Shown one piece after another: positions 25,702-33,579 of a stretch of DNA of 33,919 nucleotides. Both the position numbers and the translations under genes were made by a program. A model generated the notes under the pieces. That model saw nothing but the letters and a program-made list of their open reading frames with translations. It was not told the DNA's origin and searched no databases. Each line of letters begins with the position of its first letter. Position 1 is the first letter of the stretch. The DNA comes from Zoogloea sp. (GTDB lineage Bacteria > Pseudomonadota > Gammaproteobacteria > Burkholderiales > Rhodocyclaceae): the NCBI GenBank assembly GCA_009026175.1, contig WBTZ01000051.1, forward strand, positions 1 to 33,919, read 5' to 3'.

Positions 25702-27042
25702 ATGACCGACGATATCCAGAACGAGCTGGACGCTCCGCCCGAACTGAGCCTGGGGGACGCCCTGTCCCTGGCCCTCAGGCTGCATCGCGAGAAAGCCTAC
25801 GAGGGGGCCGAGGAACTCTACCGGCGCATCATCGAGGCGGCCCCCGGGCTGGCGGACGCCCATCATTTCCTCGGCGTGCTGTGCCACGAACGTGGCCGCA
25901 GCGCCGAGGGCATCGCCTCGATCCGGCGGGCGATCGAGCTGGTGCCGGACTTCCCGGGCTTCTACAACAATCTCGGCAACATCCATGTCCAGTGCGGGCA
26001 GCTGGCGGAGGCCACGGCCTGCTACGGGCGTGCCATCGAACTCGCGCCGGGCGACGCCGACCTGCACAACAACTACGGCGCGCTGCTCAAGGCCGAGAAG
26101 CGCTTCGAAGAGTCCGCGGCGAGTTTCCGGCGCGCCATGGCGCTCGACCCGGACAACGTCCGGGCCTACAACAACATGGGCTTGCTGCACGCCGCCCTCG
26201 GGCAGACCGCGGAAGCGATCCGCTACTACTGCGAGTCCATCAGCCGGATCCCCGGGCACCCGGAAGCCCACAAGCTGCTCGGCCTGACCTACTACTCCCT
26301 CGGCCGCCACGAGGAGGCTGCCGAGGTGTTCCGGCAGTGGGTCGAAGTGGCGCCCGACCATCCGGTGGCGCGCCACCTGCACGCGGCCTGTTCGGGGCTG
26401 GGGGTGCCGGAGCGGGCGGCCGACGACTACGTGGAATACACCTTCGATCGCTTCGCCTCGAGTTTCGAGGAGCAGCTGAATCACAAGCTGTCCTACCAGG
26501 CGCCCCAGCTGTGCGCGGCGGCGCTGGCCCGCCAGGTGGGAGAGCGGCGGGGGCTGAGCCTGCTCGACGCGGGTTGCGGCACCGGCCTGTGCGGTCCGCT
26601 GGTCGCCCCGCGGTGCACCCGCCTGGCGGGGGTGGACCTCTCCGGCGGCATGCTCGAGCTGGCGGCCAACAAAGGTGTTTACACCGAGCTGGCGAAGGCC
26701 GAGCTCACCGAGTTCCTGCTGGGTGGGGTGGGCATGTGGGACGTGATCATGTCCGCCGACACCCTGTGCTATTTCGGCGATCTGCGGCGCGTCGTGACGG
26801 CGGCAGCCGGGGCGCTGAAGAATGACGGGCTGCTGGTGTTCACCGTCGAGCGGGCGGAGGATGTGGACGCGCCCGATGGCTTCCGCATCAACCCCCATGG
26901 CCGCTACAGCCATGCCCGCGGACACGTGGAGGAGGTGATCCGGGCGGCCGGGCTCGAACTGCTGGAGGCCGGCGGGGACATCCTGCGCACCGAGGGCGGC
27001 AAGCCCGTGCAGGGGCTGGTCGTGGTGGCGCGCAAGCCTTGA
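25702..27042 (+). CDS. TPR-repeat SAM-dependent methyltransferase
   Basis: The 446-residue protein has about five or six tetratricopeptide repeats (residues 18-225; examples FYNNLGNIHVQCGQLAEA and AYNNMGLLHAALGQTAEA). A class I methyltransferase domain follows: motif I LLDAGCGTGLCG at 287-298, then GVDLSGGMLELA from 310 and SADTLCYFGDL. The DDYVEYTFDRFASSFEEQL linker (241-259) is typical of TPR-methyltransferase proteins. The TPRs presumably select a protein target, but the substrate is unknown. It lies 39 bases after clpV and 10 before vgrG, so co-expression with T6SS is likely. It is not a core T6SS gene. Confidence 0.88.
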   Translation: MTDDIQNELDAPPELSLGDALSLALRLHREKAYEGAEELYRRIIEAAPGLADAHHFLGVLCHERGRSAEGIASIRRAIELVPDFPGFYNNLGNIHVQCGQLAEATACYGRAIELAPGDADLHNNYGALLKAEKRFEESAASFRRAMALDPDNVRAYNNMGLLHAALGQTAEAIRYYCESISRIPGHPEAHKLLGLTYYSLGRHEEAAEVFRQWVEVAPDHPVARHLHAACSGLGVPERAADDYVEYTFDRFASSFEEQLNHKLSYQAPQLCAAALARQVGERRGLSLLDAGCGTGLCGPLVAPRCTRLAGVDLSGGMLELAANKGVYTELAKAELTEFLLGGVGMWDVIMSADTLCYFGDLRRVVTAAAGALKNDGLLVFTVERAEDVDAPDGFRINPHGRYSHARGHVEEVIRAAGLELLEAGGDILRTEGGKPVQGLVVVARKP

Positions 27043-27052
27043 GGGACAGGTC

Positions 27053-29116
27053 ATGGAACAACTGATGGAGATCACATCCCCGTTCGGGGATGCCGTGCGC
27101 TTCGAAGCCATGAAGGCGCGGGAGGAGCTGGGGCGCCTGGCGGAGTACGACATCACCGTGCTGTCCGCCAAGGAGACCCTGTTGCCCCAGGACATCCTCG
27201 GCCAGGGCGTGACGGTGATCCACAACGGCCTCGAAGCCGGGCCGCGGCATTTCAATGCCTGCGTGACGCGCTTCGGCCTGGTGGGGGTGGAAGGGCGTTA
27301 TTTCCGCTATCGCATCGTGGCCCATCCCTGGCTGTGGCTGCTCACGCGCAGCGCGGACTGCCGGATCTTCCAGAACAGGTCGGTGCCCGACATCGTCCGC
27401 GAGATCTTCGGCAAGTATCCCGATGCCAGCTTCGATTTCCGCCTGACCGGCAGCTATCCGCCCCTCGAATACTGCGTCCAGTACCGGGAGAGCGATTTCG
27501 ATTTCGTCAGCCGGCTGCTGGAGACCGAGGGCATCTACCATTTCCTCAAGCACGCGCCGGGCAAGCACACGGTGGTGCTGTGCGACTCCATCAGCGCCCA
27601 CAAGCCGGTTCCCGGGCATGCATCCATCCGCTTCCTGCCCGAGGGGGGGCGGGGCCGCGCCGAGAACAAGACCATTGGCCAGTGGATGAGCGCCCGCGAG
27701 ATCCGCACCGGCATGACCGAGCTGGACGACTACGACTTCGAGCGGCCCTCCCTGGACCTCAAGAAGTCCAGCAAGGTGTCCTCCAGCGACGGGGGGGCGA
27801 AGTTCGAGGTCTACGACTACCCGGGCGACTATCTCCGCACGGCGGACGGCGAACGCTACGCCAAGACCCGCCTGGAGGCCCTGCGTGTCCCCTACGAGGT
27901 GATGGAAGGGCGCAGCGGCGTGGTGGAGATCGCCAGTGGCGCGACCTTCACGCTGCAGGAGCACCCCCGGGACGACCAGAACCGGGAATACCTGATCATG
28001 TCGGCCGAGTACGAGCTGCTCCACGGCGGCCACGAGACCGGCACCGGGCAGGGCTCCAGCCACAGCTGCCGCTTCACCGTGATGCCCACCGCCGAGGTCT
28101 TCAGGCCGGAGCGCCGGACACCCCGTGCGATTGTGCGCGGGCCGCAGACCGCCGTGGTGGTGGGGCCGGCCGGCGAAGAGATCTACACCGACAAGTACGG
28201 GCGGGTGAAGGTCCAGTTCCACTGGGACCGCCTCGGCCGCAAGGACGAAAACGCCTCCTGCTGGGTGCGCGTGTCCCACCCCTGGGCCGGCAAGAACTGG
28301 GGCATGGTTGCCCTGCCGCGCATTGGCCAGGAGGTCATCGTGGACTTCCTCGAGGGCAACCCGGACCGGCCCATCATCACCGGCCGGGTCTATAACGCGG
28401 AGCAGATGCCGCCCTACGCCCTGCCGGCCAACATGACCCAGACCGGCATCAAGACCCGCTCCACGAAGGGCGGATCACCCGACAACTTCAACGAGCTCCG
28501 CTTCGAGGACAAGAAGGGCGAGGAGCAGGTCTATGTCCACGCCGAACGCAATTTCGATGGCGTCATCGAGAACTGCGAGACCCGCTCCATCGGCGCCGAC
28601 CGCTCCAAGAGCGTCGGCCATGACGAGACGGTGTCGGTGGGTCACGATCGCACGGAGTCGGTGCAGAACAACGAGTCCATCACCATCGGCGTCAATCGTG
28701 ACCTGACGGTGGGCGCGGATGCCAGCACCGCGGTGGGGTCCAACCGCAGCATCACGGTCGGCGCCAACGAAAGCCACGATGTGGGTGGGCGTCGCAACCG
28801 CAGCGTGGGGGCGGACGAGCATGTGGATATCGGAGCCAACCTGTCCGAGACGGTCGGCAAGAACGTGACCCTCAGCATCGGCGAGAACCAGTCCGTCACG
28901 GTGGGCAAGGACGGACGGGTCCAGGTGGGCAAGAACTACTACCTGGAGGCTGCCGACTCCATCACCTTCAAGACCGGCGATGCCTCGATCACCCTCAAGA
29001 AGGACGGCACCATCACGATCCAGGGGCGTGACATCTCCATCAAGGGCAGCGGCAAGGTGAGCGTCAAGGCGTCGAGCGACGTGGTCATCAAGGGCTCGAA
29101 GATCGCCAGCAACTGA
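27053..29116 (+). CDS. vgrG: T6SS spike protein VgrG
   Basis: VgrG trimers form the spike on the Hcp tube. The 687-residue protein has the gp27-like head (residues 1-380; NACVTRFGLVG, YRIVAHPWLWLLTRS, QYRESDFDFVSRLLETEGIY). The gp5 OB-fold follows (TDKYGRVKVQFHWDR, CWVRVSHPWAGKNWGM, PRIGQEVIVDFLEGNPDRP). The C-terminal spike holds about 15 consecutive eight-residue repeats (pattern VGxNxSxT, about residues 510-630) and ends in KGSKIASN. There is no extra catalytic domain, so effectors must ride on separate tip or adaptor proteins, which fits the downstream genes. Confidence 0.97.
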   Translation: MEQLMEITSPFGDAVRFEAMKAREELGRLAEYDITVLSAKETLLPQDILGQGVTVIHNGLEAGPRHFNACVTRFGLVGVEGRYFRYRIVAHPWLWLLTRSADCRIFQNRSVPDIVREIFGKYPDASFDFRLTGSYPPLEYCVQYRESDFDFVSRLLETEGIYHFLKHAPGKHTVVLCDSISAHKPVPGHASIRFLPEGGRGRAENKTIGQWMSAREIRTGMTELDDYDFERPSLDLKKSSKVSSSDGGAKFEVYDYPGDYLRTADGERYAKTRLEALRVPYEVMEGRSGVVEIASGATFTLQEHPRDDQNREYLIMSAEYELLHGGHETGTGQGSSHSCRFTVMPTAEVFRPERRTPRAIVRGPQTAVVVGPAGEEIYTDKYGRVKVQFHWDRLGRKDENASCWVRVSHPWAGKNWGMVALPRIGQEVIVDFLEGNPDRPIITGRVYNAEQMPPYALPANMTQTGIKTRSTKGGSPDNFNELRFEDKKGEEQVYVHAERNFDGVIENCETRSIGADRSKSVGHDETVSVGHDRTESVQNNESITIGVNRDLTVGADASTAVGSNRSITVGANESHDVGGRRNRSVGADEHVDIGANLSETVGKNVTLSIGENQSVTVGKDGRVQVGKNYYLEAADSITFKTGDASITLKKDGTITIQGRDISIKGSGKVSVKASSDVVIKGSKIASN

Positions 29117-29121
29117 GTCCG

Positions 29122-30141
29122 ATGCTCCAGGTCCTCAACACCACTCCCTATCCTGCCACGCTGGCGGTGTTTCCCTCGCCGGGCGGGGTCGAGTGCGCCT
29201 ACGCCGCGGTGAAGATCAGCTACGACCTGACCACCGGCGTGCCGCAGGTCGCCGCCAGCCAGGCCATGTTCCTCGCCAGCGATGTGTATTGGGGGGATCC
29301 GGCCAGCAGCTCCCTGCGCGCCGCGGCGGACCTGACCCTGCTCAAGCCGTCCACCGACGTGCTGCTGCTCGGCCGTGCGGTGGCGCCCGCCGGGCCGGTG
29401 CAGTCCATGGAGGTGGCCCTGCGCGTCGGCACGCTCAGCCGGCGCCTGCGCGTCTTTGGCGAGCGCGTCTGGCAGCGCGAAGGCGAAGGCTGGCGGCCGA
29501 GCGCCCCCAGACCCTTCGAGCGCCTGCCGCTGCGCTGGGAGCTGGCCTTTGGCGGGCAGTCCCGGGCCCACCCCGACCATCCGCCCGAAGCCGAGCTGCG
29601 CAACCCGGTGGGGCGTGGCTTTGTCGCCAGCTGGGACACCGATCCGGCCGGCCTGCCCTTGCCCTGCATCGAGGACCCGGAGGCCCTGCTGCGCCACCCC
29701 CATGAGCGGCCCGAGCCGGCCGGCATGGCGCCGGTTGCCGCGGCCTGGGCGGGGCGTGCCCGGCATGCCGGCACCTATGACGCCGCCTGGCAGAAGTCGC
29801 GCGCGCCCTACCTGCCCCTCGACTTCGATCCCCGCTTCTTCCAGGTGGCTCCGCCCGCGCTGATCGCGCCGCAGCGCCTGGTCGGCGGGGAAAGCGTCGA
29901 ACTGGACGGCATGACGGGAGGAGGGCGGGTCGGCTTCACCCTGCCGCGCCCCGACCTGCACCTGGCCTTCGACTTCGCCGGGCGCCATATCGCGGCCGAG
30001 CCGCTGCTCGACACCGTCCTCATCGAGCCGGACATGGCCCGCCTGCAGATGGTCTGGCGGGCCGAACTGGCGGTGGACAAGCACCTGCTCAAGCTGCGCG
30101 CCCTGCACGTGTCCGGGCGGGCGGAGGTCCTTCCATCATGA
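29122..30141 (+). CDS. DUF2169 effector adaptor/chaperone
   Basis: The 339-residue protein matches DUF2169 (opening with LQVLNTTPYPATLAVFPSPGG and a VKISYDLTTG strand, then DVYWGDPASSSLRAAADLTLLKPSTDVLL and RWELAFGG). DUF2169 proteins in T6SS loci act as adaptors that help load PAAR-linked toxins on VgrG. It starts 5 bases after vgrG, and its stop overlaps the next gene as ATGA. That arrangement suggests it works with VgrG and the tip protein. Confidence 0.88.
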   Translation: MLQVLNTTPYPATLAVFPSPGGVECAYAAVKISYDLTTGVPQVAASQAMFLASDVYWGDPASSSLRAAADLTLLKPSTDVLLLGRAVAPAGPVQSMEVALRVGTLSRRLRVFGERVWQREGEGWRPSAPRPFERLPLRWELAFGGQSRAHPDHPPEAELRNPVGRGFVASWDTDPAGLPLPCIEDPEALLRHPHERPEPAGMAPVAAAWAGRARHAGTYDAAWQKSRAPYLPLDFDPRFFQVAPPALIAPQRLVGGESVELDGMTGGGRVGFTLPRPDLHLAFDFAGRHIAAEPLLDTVLIEPDMARLQMVWRAELAVDKHLLKLRALHVSGRAEVLPS

Positions 30142-31193
30142 CGGCAGTCATCGCCGCGGCCGGACTGGTATGTCCGGCGGGCCTCGGGCTGGCGGAGAGC
30201 GCCGCCGGTGCCCGGGCGCGCCTGGCGGTGTTGCGGGAGATCGACTGGTGTGACCGGCGCTTCGAGCGCTTCATCGCCGGCGTGGTCCCCGACGAAGGCC
30301 TGCCGGCGCTCGCCCCAGGCCTGGCGGCGGCTCCCCTGCAGGCCCGCGAGGCCCGCATGCTGCGCCTGGCCCACGCAGCCCTGGCCGACCTGCATGCCGG
30401 CCTGCCCGCCGATCTGCCCGCGCCGCCCCTGTTCCTCGGCTTGCCGGAGCACCACACGACGCGGCCGATCGACACCGAACGCTTCCTCAGGCTCCTGGCC
30501 AGCCAGGCCGGCGCCTGCTTCGATCCGGCCCTCAGCATCGCCGCGCCGCGCGGGCGGGCCGGTGGCCTGATGGCCTTGTCCCAGGCCGTTGCACGCATAG
30601 ACGCCGGGCAGGCCGGCATGATCCTGGTGGGCGGGCTGGATTCCCTGGTGGACCTGTACGTGCTGGGCGCGCTGGACCGGGCCGGGCGCATTCGTGGCGA
30701 GACCGTCAGCGATGGCTTCAGCCCCGCGGAGGGGGCGGCCTTCCTGCTGGTGGCGGAGGCGTCCGTGGCGCGCAGCCATGGCCTGCCGGTCCTCGCCCGG
30801 ATCGCCGCCGCCGGCAGCGGCTTCGAGCCCGGGCATCTGTACGCCGATGAGCCCTACCTGGGGGACGGCCTGGCGACCACCGTGTCGACCTGCCTGGATG
30901 CCGCGGGGCTGTCCGCGCCGCTGCAGACCGTCTATTGCAGCTTCAACGGGGAGCGCTACTGGGCCCGGGAGTTCGGGGTCACGCGCATTCGCAATGCAGC
31001 TGCGTTTGCCGACGAGGCCCGCATGGAGCACCCGGCCGAGTGCTTCGGCGACCTGGGGGCGGCCCACGGTGCGGCCCTGGCGGCGCTGGCCTGTCACGGC
31101 CTGGCCGGGGGCTATCGACCCGGTCCGGCTTTGGTCTATGCTTCATCCGACAGGGGAGACCGGGCCGCGGCCATCCTCGAACGCAGCACCTGA
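30138..31193 (+). CDS. Beta-ketoacyl-synthase-like protein lacking catalytic residues
   Basis: The 351-residue protein has a thiolase/ketosynthase outline: an N-terminal AAAGLVCPAGLG start, the core SIAAPRGRAGG...GQAGMILVGGLDS (residues 133-169), FSPAEGAAFLLVAEA (195-208) and FGDLGAAHGAAL (303-314). The nucleophilic Cys expected near residue 138 is absent (Pro-Arg-Gly there). The first catalytic His appears replaced by Asn270 in SFNGERYW and the second by Asp305 in FGDLGAA. It is therefore probably a non-catalytic scaffold or binding protein. It is translationally coupled to DUF2169 and followed 24 bases later by the PAAR-like gene, which points to a role in effector loading (inference). Confidence 0.8.
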   Translation: MTAVIAAAGLVCPAGLGLAESAAGARARLAVLREIDWCDRRFERFIAGVVPDEGLPALAPGLAAAPLQAREARMLRLAHAALADLHAGLPADLPAPPLFLGLPEHHTTRPIDTERFLRLLASQAGACFDPALSIAAPRGRAGGLMALSQAVARIDAGQAGMILVGGLDSLVDLYVLGALDRAGRIRGETVSDGFSPAEGAAFLLVAEASVARSHGLPVLARIAAAGSGFEPGHLYADEPYLGDGLATTVSTCLDAAGLSAPLQTVYCSFNGERYWAREFGVTRIRNAAAFADEARMEHPAECFGDLGAAHGAALAALACHGLAGGYRPGPALVYASSDRGDRAAAILERST

Positions 31194-31217
31194 GACGCAG
31201 CACCCGAGGTCGAATCC

Positions 31218-31598
31218 ATGCCATGCAGTGTTCATAATATTGCCGGCTTTGCCCACAAGACCAGCGGCGGCATGAGCATGGTCTTTCCCGATGTCTGCAA
31301 GACGCCGGTGCCGTCGGCGCCGCCGGTGCCCATCCCCTATCCGAACATCGGCAAGTCGTCCGACACCATTTCCGGCACCACCACCGTCAAGGCAGACGGC
31401 TCGATGGTGATGGTGAAAGGCGCCAAGTACATGATGAGTTCGGGAGACGAGGCGGGCACGCTGGGCGGCGTGATCAGCAGCACCTTCAAACAGGAGTGCG
31501 AGTTCCTGATGTACTCCTTCAACGTGATGCTCGACGGGAAGAATGTCTGCCGCCTCGGCGACCCCCTCTGGCACAACAAGAAGAACATCCTCGGGTGA
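31218..31598 (+). CDS. DUF4150 PAAR-like spike-tip protein
   Basis: The 126-residue protein matches the DUF4150 PAAR-like family: TSGGMSMVFPDVCKTPVPSA, then PVPIPYPNIGKSSDTISGTT, KGAKYMMSSGDEAGTLGG and a final VCRLGDPLWHNKKN. These proteins cap the VgrG spike and link effectors to it. Here the PAAR-like unit is a separate gene directly before the nuclease gene (4-base gap) instead of being fused to it. Confidence 0.92.
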   Translation: MPCSVHNIAGFAHKTSGGMSMVFPDVCKTPVPSAPPVPIPYPNIGKSSDTISGTTTVKADGSMVMVKGAKYMMSSGDEAGTLGGVISSTFKQECEFLMYSFNVMLDGKNVCRLGDPLWHNKKNILG

Positions 31599-31602
31599 GG
31601 CC

Positions 31603-32505
31603 ATGACGGAACTCGCAGAATCCGTGATGATCGGCCTCATCGCCGATGGCGGCGACGTGCCTTGCCCCTTTGATCACGATGCGCCAGCCCCCGAGAAGGT
31701 CAACAACCAGCTGGTCGGCAACGGCGGCACGCTGGGCGACTGCATGGAGGCGGGCACCGGCACCGCCCTGTATGCGCCGATGAAACGCAAGCTCAAGCCG
31801 GTGCCCTATCCCGAGCAGGCCGACAAGGAGGTCAAGGTCGGCGAGCACAGCTATCCGGTGTGGTGCGCCGCCCATCACCTGATCCCGGCCCAGGCCTCCC
31901 TCAAGAAGGCCACCCAGCTCAAGCGCTTCATGCAGAAGGGCAGCGGCGCGAACAAGCTGTGGAGCGACATCGGCTACGACGTGAACGGGCTCGAGAACGG
32001 CGTCTGGCTGCCGGGCAACTACGCGGTGGGGGGCAACGGCACCGGCGACTGGGTAGGGGCGCCGAGCGCCATGGACGGTGATGCCGAAGAGGGCAGCGTG
32101 CGCCGCCGGGCGGCCCGTCGCAGCGCCTCCAGCACCAAGCTCGACGGCCTCCGCCACGAGGTCGATCCGGCAAACCGCAAGTGGCTCTATGTGGACAAGG
32201 CCACGCGCCTGGTGAATGCCCAGTTCCACGATGCCCACGTCGATTACAACAAGTTCGTGCTGGGGGTGCTGAACAAGATCGCGGCGTCCCTGAAAGACAA
32301 GAAAAAGAAGAACCTCGACGATCTCGCCTGCCGCCAATGTGCCAAGCGCGAGGAGAAGATCGCCGAATACGGCATTCCGCCGCCCTTCAGCCTGATCAAG
32401 CGCCTCAATGGGGTGTCGGCGCGCATGCGCGGCTACCTCAAGGGCCGGCGCGGGCATGCGGTGGTGTTCACATCCCGCTGGGGAAAACTGATTGGCAAGC
32501 TCTGA
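31603..32505 (+). CDS. AHH-family nuclease effector (predicted toxin)
   Basis: The 300-residue protein has an AHH motif in CAAHHLIPAQASLKK (His91, His92), then the GYDVNGLENGVWLPGNYA segment (125-141) and QFHDAHVDYNKFV (207-219). This is the pattern of the AHH branch of HNH/endonuclease VII toxins. DNA is the expected target by family. A KDKKKKN stretch and a CRQC pair lie in the C-terminal third. The start is ATG 31603, shortly after a GTGAGG site and 4 bases after the PAAR-like gene. The N-terminal 80 residues have no recognised domain and may contact the tip or adaptor. Confidence 0.85.
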   Translation: MTELAESVMIGLIADGGDVPCPFDHDAPAPEKVNNQLVGNGGTLGDCMEAGTGTALYAPMKRKLKPVPYPEQADKEVKVGEHSYPVWCAAHHLIPAQASLKKATQLKRFMQKGSGANKLWSDIGYDVNGLENGVWLPGNYAVGGNGTGDWVGAPSAMDGDAEEGSVRRRAARRSASSTKLDGLRHEVDPANRKWLYVDKATRLVNAQFHDAHVDYNKFVLGVLNKIAASLKDKKKKNLDDLACRQCAKREEKIAEYGIPPPFSLIKRLNGVSARMRGYLKGRRGHAVVFTSRWGKLIGKL

Positions 32506-32527
32506 GGCTCAAGCCGGGGAGGGCCAG

Positions 32528-33103
32528 ATGGCCGATTCATCCGCTGCGTATTACCTGCTGGCCTGCTACAGCCCGGAGGAGGGCGACCATGCCCAGTACA
32601 GCTACGAGCCCGATGACGAGGAGCGCAGCTGGATCATCGGCCAGCCCTTCGACGCGCCGCCGCCCGTGCCGGTGCCCGTGAGCGTCGAGCCGGGCGAGGA
32701 AGGCCTGGTGCCGGAGCTGACCGACGTGCCCCTGCCGCTCATGTCGCGCCGCCTGGCCGCCTGCCTGAGCGCCGCGGGCGTCGCCAACATCGACTTTTAT
32801 CCCGCCCGGGTCACCGAGCAGGCCAGCGGGCGCAGCCATGAGGAGCTGCTGGCCTTCAACCTGATCGGCCTGGTGGCCGCGGCGGACCTGTCCCGCTCCA
32901 CGTTTTCGGCGCCGGACGGTCCGCTGCTGTCGGTGGATTTCGACGGGCTGGCCATCGATCCCCGCAAGGTGGGCGCGGCCGACATGTTCCGGCTCGCCGA
33001 GTCGGTGAACGGCATCGTGGTGAGCCGGCGTGTCCGCCAGGCGATCCTCGACGCCGGCATCACCACCCTTGAATTCATCCTGCCGGAGGAGTGGGTCGGC
33101 TGA
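32528..33103 (+). CDS. Imm11/DUF1629-like protein, candidate immunity protein
   Basis: The 191-residue cytoplasmic protein is acidic. It shows the DUF1629 (Imm11) layout: a short strand region (YYLLACYSPEEG), WIIGQPFD, then PLMSRRLAACLSAAGVANIDFYPA, LLAFNLIGLVAAADLSRS and MFRLAESVNGIVVSRRVRQA. Imm11 proteins neutralise co-encoded toxins, and this gene starts 22 bases after the nuclease gene. ATG 32528 follows GGGGAGGG (32516-32523), which decides the start over upstream in-frame options. Pairing with the nuclease is inferred from position. Confidence 0.78.
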   Translation: MADSSAAYYLLACYSPEEGDHAQYSYEPDDEERSWIIGQPFDAPPPVPVPVSVEPGEEGLVPELTDVPLPLMSRRLAACLSAAGVANIDFYPARVTEQASGRSHEELLAFNLIGLVAAADLSRSTFSAPDGPLLSVDFDGLAIDPRKVGAADMFRLAESVNGIVVSRRVRQAILDAGITTLEFILPEEWVG

Positions 33104-33148
33104 ATCCCGTCCGCCGCCCGCCATCCGTCCCAGCTGCTGGAGTAAGCC

Positions 33149-33576
33149 ATGCCTGAAGTCGCACGTGTCGTGCCCCTGCCCCATGAAGTGGACCCGCAGC
33201 CCCAGCGGGCCGAAGTGACCGCCCTGCTGGAGGGCGGCCTGATCCGGGTGCGCCTGCCGGACGGCCGGGAATGGGACGCAGCCTGGCTGCAAGCGGGCGG
33301 CAGCACCTCGATCGAGCTGGCGGCCCACGACTGGGTCATCGTGCTGCCGCCCGCCGGCGGACATCCGGCCGTGGTGATGGGGCGCATCGGCCCCTCAGCC
33401 CGCCCGCCCCGCCGGCACGCCTGTGCATCGAGGCGACCGAGGTGCTGACCCTCAAGTGCGGTGACGCGACCCTCGACCTGCGGGCCGATGGCAAGGCCGT
33501 GCTGCGTGGTGAGGATGTGCTGATCCGCGCCCGCGGCCTGCAGCGCATCAAGGCCGGCAGCGTTTCCATCAACTAG
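33149..33576 (+). pseudogene. DUF6484-like gene interrupted by a frameshift
   Basis: ATG 33149 (with GGAG upstream) opens a frame encoding an N-terminal domain that reads VTALLEGGLIRVRLPDG and ends VVMGRIGP. After about 33391-33395 the matching continuation is in the -1 frame, from PPAPPARLCIEATEVLTLK to RLQRIKAGS-type text ending GLQRIKAGSVSIN (stop 33574-33576). Together these make about 142 residues resembling DUF6484 proteins, common in T6SS effector clusters. The shift falls in a CCCC run (33391-33394) and equals one missing C. A sequencing error, true inactivation and programmed frameshifting are all possible. Confidence 0.7.
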
Positions 33577-33579
33577 CCG

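Noticed and set aside
22960-27255. Very long open frame on the minus strand opposite clpV and the methyltransferase
   Set aside because: High GC at third codon positions leaves antisense frames open. The translation is low-complexity and rich in His, Gly, Leu and Asp, and the plus-strand genes have clear domains.
28560-28940. Periodic DNA in vgrG considered as a repeat array or CRISPR
   Set aside because: The periodicity is the 24-base coding unit of the protein octads, with diverged copies and no spacers.
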